Shown here piece by piece: positions 1-8,833 of a stretch of DNA of 64,000 nt (positions are counted from its first letter, which is position 1; each line of letters opens with the position of its first letter). The notes under the pieces were generated by a model. That model did no database searches. It was not told the DNA's origin and saw only the letters and a program-made list of their open reading frames with translations. Position numbers and translations under genes: made by a program. The stretch is from positions 13,601-77,600 of the forward strand of contig CAYYUG010000010.1 of NCBI GenBank assembly GCA_964474755.1, read 5' to 3'. This DNA comes from GCA-2717185 sp964474755. GTDB taxonomy: Bacteria > Pseudomonadota > Alphaproteobacteria > UBA8366 > GCA-2717185.

Positions 1-480
1 GCAGGTCCGACCCCATCCGATCAGGCGTGGAAACAGCGCTGACTCGATAACGGAGGGGAGATCGAACAGCACCTCTGGCATGGCGAAACGCGCATTGTCG
101 CTGGCGATGCGGATGTCGCAGGATGCGGCGGTTTCCAGTCCCGCCCCCATGCAGGCACCATTGACGCGGGCTATAACCGGGACCGGCAGTTCGCGGATCG
201 CTTGATGGGCGTTCTGTAAAGCTGTGATGTAGGCGCGGCCACTTTTCTCGTCGAAATTGCGCAGCTCTTGCAAATTGGCTCCTGCAATGAAGGAGCGCGT
301 GCCTTCGCCGGTTAACACGGCTACCCGCAAATATTCGTCTAGGGCGAGATTGCGAAATGTAGTTTCCAACTCGGCAACCAGGCTGCTGGACAGGTTGTTC
401 GCCTTCGCCATATTTTCGATCGTGACCGTGGCTAAATGGCCCTGTTCGCGTTCGTCAAATTTAACGGCAATGCGAGACAT
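1..480 (-). CDS. Enoyl-CoA hydratase/isomerase (crotonase family), C-terminus outside the window
   Basis: Only the first 160 codons are present; the reading frame runs open to the window edge. It would hydrate or isomerise an acyl-CoA double bond. Both oxyanion-hole regions are visible (AGAN near residues 66-69 and GACMGAG near 108-114), as are the two glutamates expected of a hydratase (E116 and E136). The usual IPGAGGT stretch is replaced by LPSVIESALFPRLIGWG, so it belongs to a side branch of the family and the substrate is unknown. The start ATG lies 20 bases after the stop of the upstream SDR gene, so the two are probably co-transcribed. Family certain, substrate not. Confidence 0.9.
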   Translation of the reverse strand, partial: MSRIAVKFDEREQGHLATVTIENMAKANNLSSSLVAELETTFRNLALDEYLRVAVLTGEGTRSFIAGANLQELRNFDEKSGRAYITALQNAHQAIRELPVPVIARVNGACMGAGLETAASCDIRIASDNARFAMPEVLFDLPSVIESALFPRLIGWGRTC

Positions 481-500
481 CGGTTATCCCATAATTATAA

Positions 501-1280
501 TTATAAGGAATTGCGTTGGGTCATTCCGCCATCGACGGTCACGACCTGGCCGCTTACCCATGACGCTCGCGGGCTGGCAAGATAGGTGACTAGATCGGCA
601 ACTTCCTCCGGCTTGCCCGCACGCCCTTGCGGCAGCTTTGCCAGCAATTCTGGCCAGCGCGCCTTGTCGCCAAATTTCTCCTCCGCCAGGACCTCGTAGA
701 TTGTGACCATCCGCTCTGTTTCGATCAGGCCCGGATTGACCGCAACGACGCGTACGCCCTTGTCTAGGCTGGCACCGCCGAGCGCACGTGTTAACGCCAT
801 GATGCTGGCATTGCCCATCGAACCAGCAACATAATTAGGTACCGGCGCCTCGCCGGCTGTGCCGATAACATTGACGATAACTCCGTCACCCCGCGTGACC
901 ATCGTGGGATAGACTTCGCGCACTAGATTAATGTAGCCAAAAACTTTCAGATCCCAGGCTTCTCGCCAGGTCGCTTCGTCGATTGCTTCGACCCCGCCAG
1001 CGGGGATGGCGCCGGCATTGTTGATCAGAATGTCGATGCCGGCGGTATCCGCGGCGAGCTGCCGCATTCGGTCACCGTTTGACAGGTCCGCTGCATGGAT
1101 TATGACCTGCACACCATATTTTTCGTTCAATTCATTGCGAGCTCGAGTCAGATCGGTCTCGGTGCGCGACGCAAGATGAAGGCTGCACCCTTCTTCCGCC
1201 AAACGCTCTGCGATCGCGCGCCCAATGCCCTTCGATCCACCGGTGATTAGTGCTGTCTTGCCCGTTAGCTGCAAGTTCAT
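501..1280 (-). CDS. SDR-family oxidoreductase lacking the canonical YxxxK lysine
   Basis: A 259-residue short-chain dehydrogenase/reductase fold protein. The cofactor motif TGGSKGIG is at residues 13-20, followed by the NNAG motif and the PG turn with a T after the nucleotide-binding half (NPGLIETERM). Where classical members have YxxxK the sequence reads NYVAGSMGNASIMALTRAL, so no lysine stands four residues after the tyrosine and the position before LTR is shifted by three residues. It may use altered chemistry or have a non-classical role. I chose the ATG at 1280 because AGAGGAG lies a few bases upstream; an ATG 27 bases earlier has no such site. Gene order suggests an operon with the enoyl-CoA hydratase. 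Confidence 0.9.
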   Translation of the reverse strand: MNLQLTGKTALITGGSKGIGRAIAERLAEEGCSLHLASRTETDLTRARNELNEKYGVQVIIHAADLSNGDRMRQLAADTAGIDILINNAGAIPAGGVEAIDEATWREAWDLKVFGYINLVREVYPTMVTRGDGVIVNVIGTAGEAPVPNYVAGSMGNASIMALTRALGGASLDKGVRVVAVNPGLIETERMVTIYEVLAEEKFGDKARWPELLAKLPQGRAGKPEEVADLVTYLASPRASWVSGQVVTVDGGMTQRNSL

Positions 1281-1743
1281 TACATATCTCCTCTTTGAGA
1301 GAGGCACTCTGGCGTTGACTGATGCGCAGCGTCAAGTGGTGGCAGGCATACTGTGGGTAGAGGCCGTTTATCCGCCGGTTTTCGCGTCGCAAGACTGGCT
1401 ATCAGCGCGATGGCCCGCCTGCTCCAGCACAGGCCATACCGAAAGTCGACGACGTAATAGGGTATTGCCGCCAAGATCAATGAGAGCGAGCAGTTCAACC
1501 GGATTTGGCGGACCTGCACGTAACAGGGCCTCCAGGGGGCAGTCAGTCTCGACATTACGAAGAAGAACACAATGAAATCCGACAAGTAGCTGCTTTTCGG
1601 AGGTAAATAGTGGCCAAATGAGGAACGGGTCACAATCGCGGTGTCATTGAAGGGTATGGCGGTTGGACTGGTGGCGCTGGGTCTCAATTTGGCGTGATGA
1701 AGTTTTTGGCAATGCAGTTGGAGAATTGCAAGTCGAGTGTATC
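1281..1743. other. Intergenic stretch, no gene recognised
   Basis: About 460 bases between the SDR start and the end of msrA, both on the minus strand. Open frames here are short, overlap one another on both strands and resemble no family I know. I see no clear terminator or RNA gene. The minus-strand promoter for the SDR-hydratase pair should lie in its left part. Confidence 0.4.
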
Positions 1744-2373
1744 TCAGTGCTTAGGGGTACCTTTGAGCGCATCTTTGCCCCATAGCGCCTGCAACCGAGC
1801 ATTACGACCGCAATTGAAACGGTAGAATTTATAGCGGACTGGGCTCTTTCTATAGAAGTCCTGGTGATACTCTTCGGCCGGAAAGAAAGGGCCAGCATGC
1901 TTGATCGGTGTGACGATGGGCGCCTTCAGCACCTTGGATTCCTGTAGCTTCTTTTTGACTTCTTCGGCGATGCGCTTCTGCTCCGGCGTTGTCACATAGA
2001 TCGCCGTGGTGTAACTGTGGCCGCGGTCGCAGAATTGGCCGCCGCCATCCGTTGGATCGACGCTATGGAATAGAACGCTAACCAGATGCGCGTAGGTGAC
2101 CTTTTTCGGATCGTAGGTGACCTGAACTACCTCACGGTGACCAGTATTGGAGGTGACTACTTGCTTGTAGGTTGGGTTCGGTAAATCTCCACCGGAGAAT
2201 CCTGAAATCGTTTTTACAACTCCGGGCACCTTGTCAAAGTCAAATTCCACGCACCAGAAACAGCCGCCAGCAAATATAGCGATCTCCAGCCCTTTCTCGG
2301 TTGGTTCGCTCTGCACTGGATTGGTGAAAAGGATGGCTGATAACAATGATCCCAGGACCAGTGAAACGCTCAT
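1744..2373 (-). CDS. msrA: Peptide-methionine (S)-S-oxide reductase, exported form
   Basis: Reduces the S-epimer of methionine sulfoxide in oxidised proteins. The catalytic motif GCFWC sits at residues 37-41 with the nucleophilic cysteine at 38, followed by GFSGG, the SNTGHREVVQV stretch and GQFCDRGHSYTTAIY. The N-terminal 22 residues are hydrophobic and end in a plausible signal-peptidase site (VQSEP), so the enzyme is likely periplasmic. A C-terminal cysteine in FNCGRN may serve in recycling. Length (209 residues) fits a one-domain MsrA plus signal peptide. The ribosome site before the ATG at 2373 is weak. No MsrB partner is nearby. Confidence 0.95.
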   Translation of the reverse strand: MSVSLVLGSLLSAILFTNPVQSEPTEKGLEIAIFAGGCFWCVEFDFDKVPGVVKTISGFSGGDLPNPTYKQVVTSNTGHREVVQVTYDPKKVTYAHLVSVLFHSVDPTDGGGQFCDRGHSYTTAIYVTTPEQKRIAEEVKKKLQESKVLKAPIVTPIKHAGPFFPAEEYHQDFYRKSPVRYKFYRFNCGRNARLQALWGKDALKGTPKH

Positions 2374-2655
2374 GCGGGGCTTGAGAATGCGTCGATCTCC
2401 AAATAAGCGCGGATTTGTGCTGTCAATTCTTGTTTATTAACAAATAAAATATGGTCAGTGGGCATGAATTCGAGTCTCTTTAAAAAATTTCTACAAAGCT
2501 TTATCTCTTTCCAAACGCTGTGTGCGGCCTTGCATCGTGGGGTTCCCAGCGTTATAAGGCGCGCGCTAAGAAGGGCGGCTGTGGCCCTGGGTATGCCCTG
2601 CCGTTCGCCAAACGATATGCGCTGGTGCGCATGAAATTCTGACGAGGAAATCGAA

Positions 2656-2856
2656 ATGCCCAAAATGAAGACTAAATCCAGTGCCAAAAAACGGTTCCGT
2701 TTGACCGCCAAAGGCAAGGTACGCTTCAATAGTGCTGGGCTGTCGCACATGCTGCGCCGCCGGTCGCAGAAGATGAAGCGAACCAACCGGGGAACGCAAA
2801 TTATGGCCACCCCCGATGCCAAGGTCGTCAAGAAGCATTATCTACCCTATCGTTAG
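2656..2856 (+). CDS. rpmI: Large ribosomal subunit protein bL35
   Basis: A 66-residue, strongly basic protein starting MPKMKTKSSAKKRF and ending HYLPYR, both hallmarks of bL35 of the 50S subunit. A good ribosome site (GAGGAAA) precedes the ATG. It lies 17 bases before rplT in the usual rpmI-rplT-pheS-pheT order. The infC gene, often found just upstream, is absent from this window, as in many alphaproteobacteria. Confidence 0.98.
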   Translation: MPKMKTKSSAKKRFRLTAKGKVRFNSAGLSHMLRRRSQKMKRTNRGTQIMATPDAKVVKKHYLPYR

Positions 2857-2873
2857 AACAACGGAGCCGAACC

Positions 2874-3233
2874 ATGTCACGGGTCAAACGGGGCGTGACG
2901 ACGCACGCCCGTCATCGCAAAGTCATCAAGGCTGCCAAAGGATCACGCGGTCGTTCCAAAAATACTTTCCGCGCCGCCATCCAGCGGGTCGAGAAAAATT
3001 TGCAATACGCCTATCGCGACCGGCGCACGCGCAAGCGGGATTTCCGCCGATTGTGGATTCAGCGTATCAACGCGGCGTCACGCCAGCACGGCATGACGTA
3101 TGCGGTTTTTATCAACGGGATTAAGAAGGCCGGGATAGATCTCGACCGGAAAGTGCTGTCGGAACTTGCCATAAGCGAGCCGCAGGCCTTTCAATCGCTG
3201 GTCGAGCAGGCTCAGGCGGCGCTCACCGAGTAA
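2874..3233 (+). CDS. rplT: Large ribosomal subunit protein bL20
   Basis: A 119-residue 23S rRNA-binding protein needed early in 50S assembly. It begins MSRVKRGVTTHARHRKVIK, has the long basic N-terminal arm, and carries RRLWIQRINAASRQHGMTY in the globular part, all typical of bL20. The ribosome site GGAGCC precedes the ATG. In several bacteria L20 represses its own operon by binding the leader; I did not find a clear leader mimic here. Confidence 0.98.
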   Translation: MSRVKRGVTTHARHRKVIKAAKGSRGRSKNTFRAAIQRVEKNLQYAYRDRRTRKRDFRRLWIQRINAASRQHGMTYAVFINGIKKAGIDLDRKVLSELAISEPQAFQSLVEQAQAALTE

Positions 3234-3257
3234 CGGCTTCTATCGAGGGTTCGGGCG

Positions 3258-4334
3258 ATGGAAAATCTCGACGAACTGCGTGAAGAACTTCTGTCCAAGG
3301 CGAGCAGTGCGGAAAGTCTTGAGACGCTGGAAGAGCTCCGTGTGGCAGTTCTCGGCCGTAATGGGCAGTTAACAAAATTGATGAAGGGGCTCGGCGGGCT
3401 CGATCCCGACGAGCGCCGTGCCGCGGGACAGGCGCTGAACGCAGTCAAGGCTGCGATTACTGACGCGATTGGGTCGCGCCATACGAGACTTGCCGATTCG
3501 GCACTTGATGCGGCTCTGGTCGCTGACCGGGTCGACATCTCCTTGCCGGTGCGCCCTGAGGTGGAAGGCCGCCTTCACCCGATCAGCCAGACTTTTGACG
3601 AGATCATCGCGATCTTTGGCGACATGGGGTTCACAGTCGCTGAGGGACCGGATATCGAGGACGATTTCCATAATTTTACGGCTTTAAACATACCACCGGA
3701 ACATCCGGCGCGGCAGATGCATGACACCTTCTATCTGCCGGAAAAGGAAGGTGGAGAGCGGATGCTGCTGCGAACGCACACCTCGCCAGTTCAAATCCGT
3801 GCTATGCAGTCCACCGAGCCACCGCTTCGGATCATCGTGCCGGGCCGCACCTATCGTTGCGACTCGGATATGACGCACACGCCGATGTTCCACCAGGTTG
3901 AGGGGCTGATTGTCGATGAGTCCTCCCATATGGGCCACCTTAAGGGATGTCTGATCGAGTTTTGTCGCGCATATTTTGAGGTCGACGATGTACCAGTCCG
4001 TTTCCGGCCAAGCTATTTTCCCTTCACCGAACCCTCAGCGGAAGTTGATATTGGCTGCAGCCGTGCCGGTGGCGAATTAAAGATCGGCGCTGGCGACGAC
4101 TGGCTGGAAATTCTTGGCTGCGGCATGGTGCATCCCAAGGTGCTGGCGGCTTGCAATGTAGATCCTGATAAATACCAAGGCTTTGCCTTTGGTATGGGGA
4201 TCGAGCGCATCGCGATGCTGAAATACGGTATCCCCGACCTCCGTACCTTTTTCGACGCCGACATTCGTTGGCTTCGCCATTACGGATTTGTGCCGCTTGA
4301 GGTGCCGACGTTGTTGCGGGGGCTGACGCCATGA
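3258..4334 (+). CDS. pheS: Phenylalanine-tRNA ligase alpha subunit
   Basis: Catalytic alpha chain of the heterotetrameric PheRS, which charges tRNA-Phe. At 358 residues it has the N-terminal coiled-coil arm (about 1-90), class II motif 2 (GRTYRCDSDMTHTPMFHQVEG) and motif 3 (GFAFGMGIERIAMLKYG) near the C-terminus. It follows rplT by 24 bases and its stop overlaps the pheT start by four bases (ATGA), which indicates translational coupling of the two subunits. Confidence 0.98.
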   Translation: MENLDELREELLSKASSAESLETLEELRVAVLGRNGQLTKLMKGLGGLDPDERRAAGQALNAVKAAITDAIGSRHTRLADSALDAALVADRVDISLPVRPEVEGRLHPISQTFDEIIAIFGDMGFTVAEGPDIEDDFHNFTALNIPPEHPARQMHDTFYLPEKEGGERMLLRTHTSPVQIRAMQSTEPPLRIIVPGRTYRCDSDMTHTPMFHQVEGLIVDESSHMGHLKGCLIEFCRAYFEVDDVPVRFRPSYFPFTEPSAEVDIGCSRAGGELKIGAGDDWLEILGCGMVHPKVLAACNVDPDKYQGFAFGMGIERIAMLKYGIPDLRTFFDADIRWLRHYGFVPLEVPTLLRGLTP

Positions 4335-6733
4335 AGTTTACCCTCGGCTGGCTGAAGGATCATCTCGAAATCGACGCACCGATCAACACGATTACTGATC
4401 AGTTGACTGCGCTCGGCCTTGAGCTGGAAGAACTGCATGACGCGGCTGCAGCCCTCCAGCCCTTCGTAGTGGGCGAGGTGATGTCTTGTGAGCAGCATCC
4501 GGACGCCGATCGTTTACGTGTCTGTGTCGTCGACACTGGCAGTGAGACGACCCAGGTCGTCTGTGGGGCGCCGAATGCGAGAGAGGGTATGAAAGGTGTA
4601 TTCGCGCCTTCCGGCACGTATATTCCCGGCACCGGTGTCAATCTCAAGTCAGCCAAAATTCGTGGCGTCGAATCGAATGGCATGCTGTGCTCGGAACGCG
4701 AGTTGGACCTGACGGACGATCACGAAGGCATCATCGAATTACCAGTCGACGCTCCGGTTGGGCTGTCCTATGTCTCTTATGCCGGGCTCGACGATCCTGT
4801 CATCGAGATAGCACTGACGCCGGATCGGGGCGACTGCGCCGGGGTGCGTGGCATTGCGCGCGACCTATCGGCGACTGGCATTGGAACGTTTAAGCCCTGG
4901 CCATACGAGATGGTAGAAGGCACATTTGACAGTCCGGTGCAGTGGGCGCGCGACCTCGGCGAGAATGGCAATGCTTGCCCGATGGTGGTCGGCCGCACCT
5001 TTCGCGGTGTGAAGAACGGCCCCAGCCCGCAATGGATGCAGGACCGGCTGCGTGCCATCGGCTTGCGGCCGATCTCCGCGCTGGTGGATATCACCAATTA
5101 CGTCACCATGGATCTCTGCCGGCCGTTGCACGTCTTTGACATCGCTAAACTGGATGGCGATACGCTCACCATGCGGTTCGCCAATACCGGCGAGAAGATC
5201 GAAGCTCTCGACGGCCGGACCTACACGCTGGAAGGCGGTATGGTTGTCATCGGCGATGGGAAGGGCCCGCAGGGTATTGGCGGCATCATGGGCGGAGCGC
5301 TGTCTGGTTGTAACGAGGATACAACAGATGTTTTCCTTGAGGTTGCACTGTTCGATACGGTTGGCACGGCAGCGACGGGTCGCAAGCTCTCTATTGAATC
5401 CGACGCGCGCTACAGGTTCGAGCGCGGCGTCGATCCAGGCTCTGCCCTGTGGGGTGCGGATGTGGCGACCAAGCTAATCCTTGAGATCTGCGGCGGCGAG
5501 GCAAGCCATCTGTCCATTGCGGGTGAGATGCCAGCACCGATGGCACCGATTTCTATGGATCCGAAACGGGTCGCTGCCCTTGGTGGACTGGACGTGCCGG
5601 TCGATGAATCGCAGCGCATTCTCGATGCACTTGGTTTTGAGACGAAGACCGAAGGCGGCCAGATCTTAGCCCAAGTCCCCAGTTGGCGCTTCGACGTGGA
5701 AGGCGAAGCTTGCCTAGTTGAAGAGGTATTGCGGGTGAACGGGTTCGACAATATCCCTGCTGTTCCGTTGGAGCGGGTGACCGCTCTATCGCGTCCAGCG
5801 GTGACCCTGCAGCAGCGACGCGTCGCGTTCGCCAAGAAGGTGTTGGCTGGCCGCGGTATGCTGGAAGCAGTAACCTGGTCCTTCATTCGTGAAACGCAGG
5901 CACATCTCTTCGGTTGGAGCGACGAAACGCTGCGCTTGGCCAATCCGATCAGTGCCGATCTCGATGTCATGCGCCCTTCGATATTGCCGAACTTGATAGC
6001 GGCTGTGGGCCGCAATGCCGACCGCGGGATCGGGGATAGCGCCCTTTTCGAAGTTGGCGCTGTCTGGAAGTCCGATACAATTGGTGGACAGGAGACCGTC
6101 GCATCTGGCGTCCGCGCTGGCTTGAGCGGCTCACGTCATTGGTCTGAGCGGCCCCGTGTCGTTGACGTGTTCGATGTTAAGGCGGACGCGATGGCGGTGT
6201 TGGGGGCGTGCGGAGGTCCGGTCGATAAGTTGCAGGCGACGCCGGATACGCCGAACTGGTATCATCCCGGGCGCTCTGGCGCGCTGCGCCTCGGCAAGAA
6301 CGTGCTTGCTTGGTTCGGTGAGATCCATCCGAAAATTCTCGAAGCCTTCGATGTACGTGGGCCGATCTCCGCTTTCGAAGTGTTCCTCGGGGCGGTCCCG
6401 CAGCCTAAGGAGAAGGCAAGCAAGTCGCGCCCGCTGCTCAAGGTCTACCCCTTTCAGCCGGTCAACCGCGACTTTGCCTTCGTCGTCGATCGGGAGGTGC
6501 CAGTGGCGAAGCTGATCGGCGCAATCCGCGTGGCCGATAAGAAGCTGGTTAGCGATATCCGTGTGTTCGATGTTTTTACTGGTGATGCGATTGGCAAGGG
6601 CATGAAGTCCGTAGCTCTGTCCGTTACCTTGCAGCCAGTTCAGGCGACGATGACCGACCAGGAGATCGACGCAGTGGCGGCGAAGATCGTTGCCAATGTT
6701 GAGAAACAGACAGGCGGTGTGCTACGCGGCTAA
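4331..6733 (+). CDS. pheT: Phenylalanine-tRNA ligase beta subunit
   Basis: Beta chain of PheRS, 800 residues, full length. It has the N-terminal EMAP-II-like tRNA-binding domain (about 40-150, with VCGAPNAREGMKGVFAPSG), the B3/B4 editing region, the B5 domain, the catalytic-like core and the C-terminal anticodon-binding FDX-ACB domain (YPFQPVNRDFAFVVDREV to the end). It removes mischarged Tyr-tRNA-Phe and positions the tRNA. The start overlaps pheS by four bases. Confidence 0.98.
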   Translation: MKFTLGWLKDHLEIDAPINTITDQLTALGLELEELHDAAAALQPFVVGEVMSCEQHPDADRLRVCVVDTGSETTQVVCGAPNAREGMKGVFAPSGTYIPGTGVNLKSAKIRGVESNGMLCSERELDLTDDHEGIIELPVDAPVGLSYVSYAGLDDPVIEIALTPDRGDCAGVRGIARDLSATGIGTFKPWPYEMVEGTFDSPVQWARDLGENGNACPMVVGRTFRGVKNGPSPQWMQDRLRAIGLRPISALVDITNYVTMDLCRPLHVFDIAKLDGDTLTMRFANTGEKIEALDGRTYTLEGGMVVIGDGKGPQGIGGIMGGALSGCNEDTTDVFLEVALFDTVGTAATGRKLSIESDARYRFERGVDPGSALWGADVATKLILEICGGEASHLSIAGEMPAPMAPISMDPKRVAALGGLDVPVDESQRILDALGFETKTEGGQILAQVPSWRFDVEGEACLVEEVLRVNGFDNIPAVPLERVTALSRPAVTLQQRRVAFAKKVLAGRGMLEAVTWSFIRETQAHLFGWSDETLRLANPISADLDVMRPSILPNLIAAVGRNADRGIGDSALFEVGAVWKSDTIGGQETVASGVRAGLSGSRHWSERPRVVDVFDVKADAMAVLGACGGPVDKLQATPDTPNWYHPGRSGALRLGKNVLAWFGEIHPKILEAFDVRGPISAFEVFLGAVPQPKEKASKSRPLLKVYPFQPVNRDFAFVVDREVPVAKLIGAIRVADKKLVSDIRVFDVFTGDAIGKGMKSVALSVTLQPVQATMTDQEIDAVAAKIVANVEKQTGGVLRG

Positions 6734-6827
6734 TCTAACGCACAGAAATGGCTTCTGACTGCGATTGCAGTTGACGCAAGAGCACGACTCGGCGAGGCTG
6801 CGGCGTATACTCCATTCAGTCTGACTT

Positions 6828-7472
6828 ATGCCTGCCGTAAAAAAATCCTACACAATCCCCTGTTCCAGTGGTTTTCGCGACCGCGTACAGGCGCTAGCTA
6901 ATGTGCGCGATGTAAATGTTGGCGATTTGGCCCGTTCGGTCATGCTCGTTGTGCCAGCAGAGGCTATCGCGGCGACCGCGGATCCAGGCGAGCCGGCCGC
7001 TAACGACCGGGAGACCGTCGTCCTCAAATCAGGCCGGGGGGCGGGCAAGCCGTGGCGGCGTAAGCCGCGCCTGCAGGTCCGACTGCCCGCAGGACAGGAC
7101 GTGGTAACCCTGCGGCGGGCCCTCAACCTGGCACTTGCTATGGCCGAGGGCGAGCGCAGCGTAAAGGTTGAGTTGTACGGAAAGGAGAACAGTGTGGTCG
7201 AGCTTGACGTAGCGCTGAAGGAAATCGATCGGTTGCGCTCAATTGTCGGCGCACTGTCTTTTAAGTTGCTACCGCACGGCGTACGTACGCGTGGCGATGC
7301 TCACTACGTGTTGGGTTTCCCGGTGAACGCTAAACTTGGCTCCGATCTGGTTAAGTCCCGGTTTCGAATGTTGGCCTCGATCCACCATCCGGACAGCCCC
7401 TATGGGGACACGCGTCGCATGAGCCAGCTTAACCAGGCAATGGCGAAGTTTCGCTCGCTCGGCTACACCTGA
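6828..7472 (+). CDS. Small protein with a C-terminal J-domain-like segment
   Basis: A 214-residue protein of unknown role. The C-terminus (about 150-214) looks like a compact J domain: a helix, HPD at residues 187-189 (SIHHPDSPYGD) and a closing helix with LNQAMAKF. HPD is the motif that triggers Hsp70 ATPase, so it may direct DnaK to a client. The N-terminal third starts SYTIPCSSGFRDRVQALA, reminiscent of a small DNA-binding or ribbon-helix-helix fold, then a basic linker (about 60-90). It begins 94 bases after pheT with a weak ribosome site. Function beyond the J-like domain is a guess. Confidence 0.75.
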   Translation: MPAVKKSYTIPCSSGFRDRVQALANVRDVNVGDLARSVMLVVPAEAIAATADPGEPAANDRETVVLKSGRGAGKPWRRKPRLQVRLPAGQDVVTLRRALNLALAMAEGERSVKVELYGKENSVVELDVALKEIDRLRSIVGALSFKLLPHGVRTRGDAHYVLGFPVNAKLGSDLVKSRFRMLASIHHPDSPYGDTRRMSQLNQAMAKFRSLGYT

Positions 7473-7822
7473 TGGTGTAACCGACTGACGGCATTGGTAG
7501 GATCGCTCACCGGCTGATTGTGCACGGCGAAATCCCCCCGAGCCAGGTGTCTGTGTCCGTTTCCTTCGGAGACGCGTGGGCGCCTAGTCCGCAACGTGCC
7601 ATATATCGCGCCTAAATTCGCACCGACGGTGTGGATAATGGTCCTGTGTAACAATTTAAAAAAATTTATAGGCGAGTGATACACAATCAAAGTGTCACAG
7701 TAACCTTCAGCATTTTTCTTGTGTAAATAGAAAACTCTAAACAGGCTCGCGCGGCGATTTGGCACGTGGCTGTATGTACTTGATTTCCTTTATCATAAAA
7801 ATATGAACACACGGATCTATTT
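7473..7822. other. Intergenic stretch before ctaA
   Basis: About 350 bases with no gene I can support. The right half (about 7650-7810) becomes AT-rich and probably carries the ctaA promoter. A minus-strand open frame here crosses into ctaA and has no protein-like features. Confidence 0.4.
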
Positions 7823-8833
7823 ATGACGGTTCCGGTCGCCAAGCCTATCGCGGTGTGGTTATTCATCTGCGCCAGTATGGTCGTCGCGATGATGATTATT
7901 GGTGCCATCACCCGCTTGACTGAATCCGGTCTCTCTATGGTCGAGTGGCGACCCCTGATCGGCACCTGGCCGCCGACCAATTCGGCGGAATGGCAGCGTG
8001 TTTTTGACCTCTATCGCCAGACTTCGGAATACAAGCTTACCAATGCCGGCATGAGCCTCGCTGAGTTCAAGACGATTTTCTGGTGGGAGTTCATTCACCG
8101 TCTTTGGGGCCGGCTGATCGGAATCGCCTTCGTCATGCCGTTCCTGTTTTTCTTGCTAACGAAACGGATTCCGGGCGGCTATACGCCACACCTCGTCGCG
8201 CTGTTCCTGCTCGGGGGACTGCAGGGCCTGATCGGCTGGTGGATGGTGAAGAGCGGCTTCGTCGACCGCACCGATGTAAGCCAGTACCGCCTGACTGTCC
8301 ATCTTGGCATGGCGTTTGGTATTTTGGGGTATTTGCTTTGGTTAGCACTGCGCCTGATTGTGCCGCGCACGTCGGTGCTCGCTGCGCCGCGGCGCTTGGC
8401 TTGGGGGGCGCTTGCCACCGTGTCGCTCACCATTTTAGCCGGTGGTTTGGTCGCGGGATTGAATGCGGGCATGACCTACAACAGCTGGCCGCTGATGGAT
8501 GGTGATATCGTACCGGCCGGGGTCCTCGAATTGTCCCCCTGGTGGTTGAACGGGGTCGAGAATGTGGCAACCGTTCAGTTCGATCACCGTCTACTCGCCT
8601 ATGTGAGCGTCCTTATGGTCCTCTGGTTATGGTTGTCCGTTTGCCGTTCTGCCGTCACGGCGCGCGCGCGGTTCGCTGCTAATATCATGGCAGTCATCGT
8701 TGTTGCACAAGTCACATTAGGCATCGCTACAATTCTGCTTGTAGTACCGCTTCCGCTAGCCGTGTTACATCAGGTGGGTGCGGCACTGCTGTTCTCGCTC
8801 ACCCTGTGGGTGACCTACGAGCTAAGCGGCTGA
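7823..8833 (+). CDS. ctaA: Heme A synthase, COX15/CtaA family
   Basis: Oxidises the C8 methyl of heme O to make heme A for aa3-type cytochrome oxidase. The 336-residue protein has eight predicted membrane segments and the four conserved histidines: FIHRLWGR, TVHLGMAF, QFDHRLLAY and LHQVGAALL. The long first loop (RPLIGTWPP through EYKLTNAGMSLAEFKTIFWWE) is the form found in alphaproteobacteria and mitochondria, a useful lineage clue. Its 3' end overlaps the 3' end of the convergent membrane-protein gene by 35 bases. Confidence 0.97.
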   Translation: MTVPVAKPIAVWLFICASMVVAMMIIGAITRLTESGLSMVEWRPLIGTWPPTNSAEWQRVFDLYRQTSEYKLTNAGMSLAEFKTIFWWEFIHRLWGRLIGIAFVMPFLFFLLTKRIPGGYTPHLVALFLLGGLQGLIGWWMVKSGFVDRTDVSQYRLTVHLGMAFGILGYLLWLALRLIVPRTSVLAAPRRLAWGALATVSLTILAGGLVAGLNAGMTYNSWPLMDGDIVPAGVLELSPWWLNGVENVATVQFDHRLLAYVSVLMVLWLWLSVCRSAVTARARFAANIMAVIVVAQVTLGIATILLVVPLPLAVLHQVGAALLFSLTLWVTYELSG

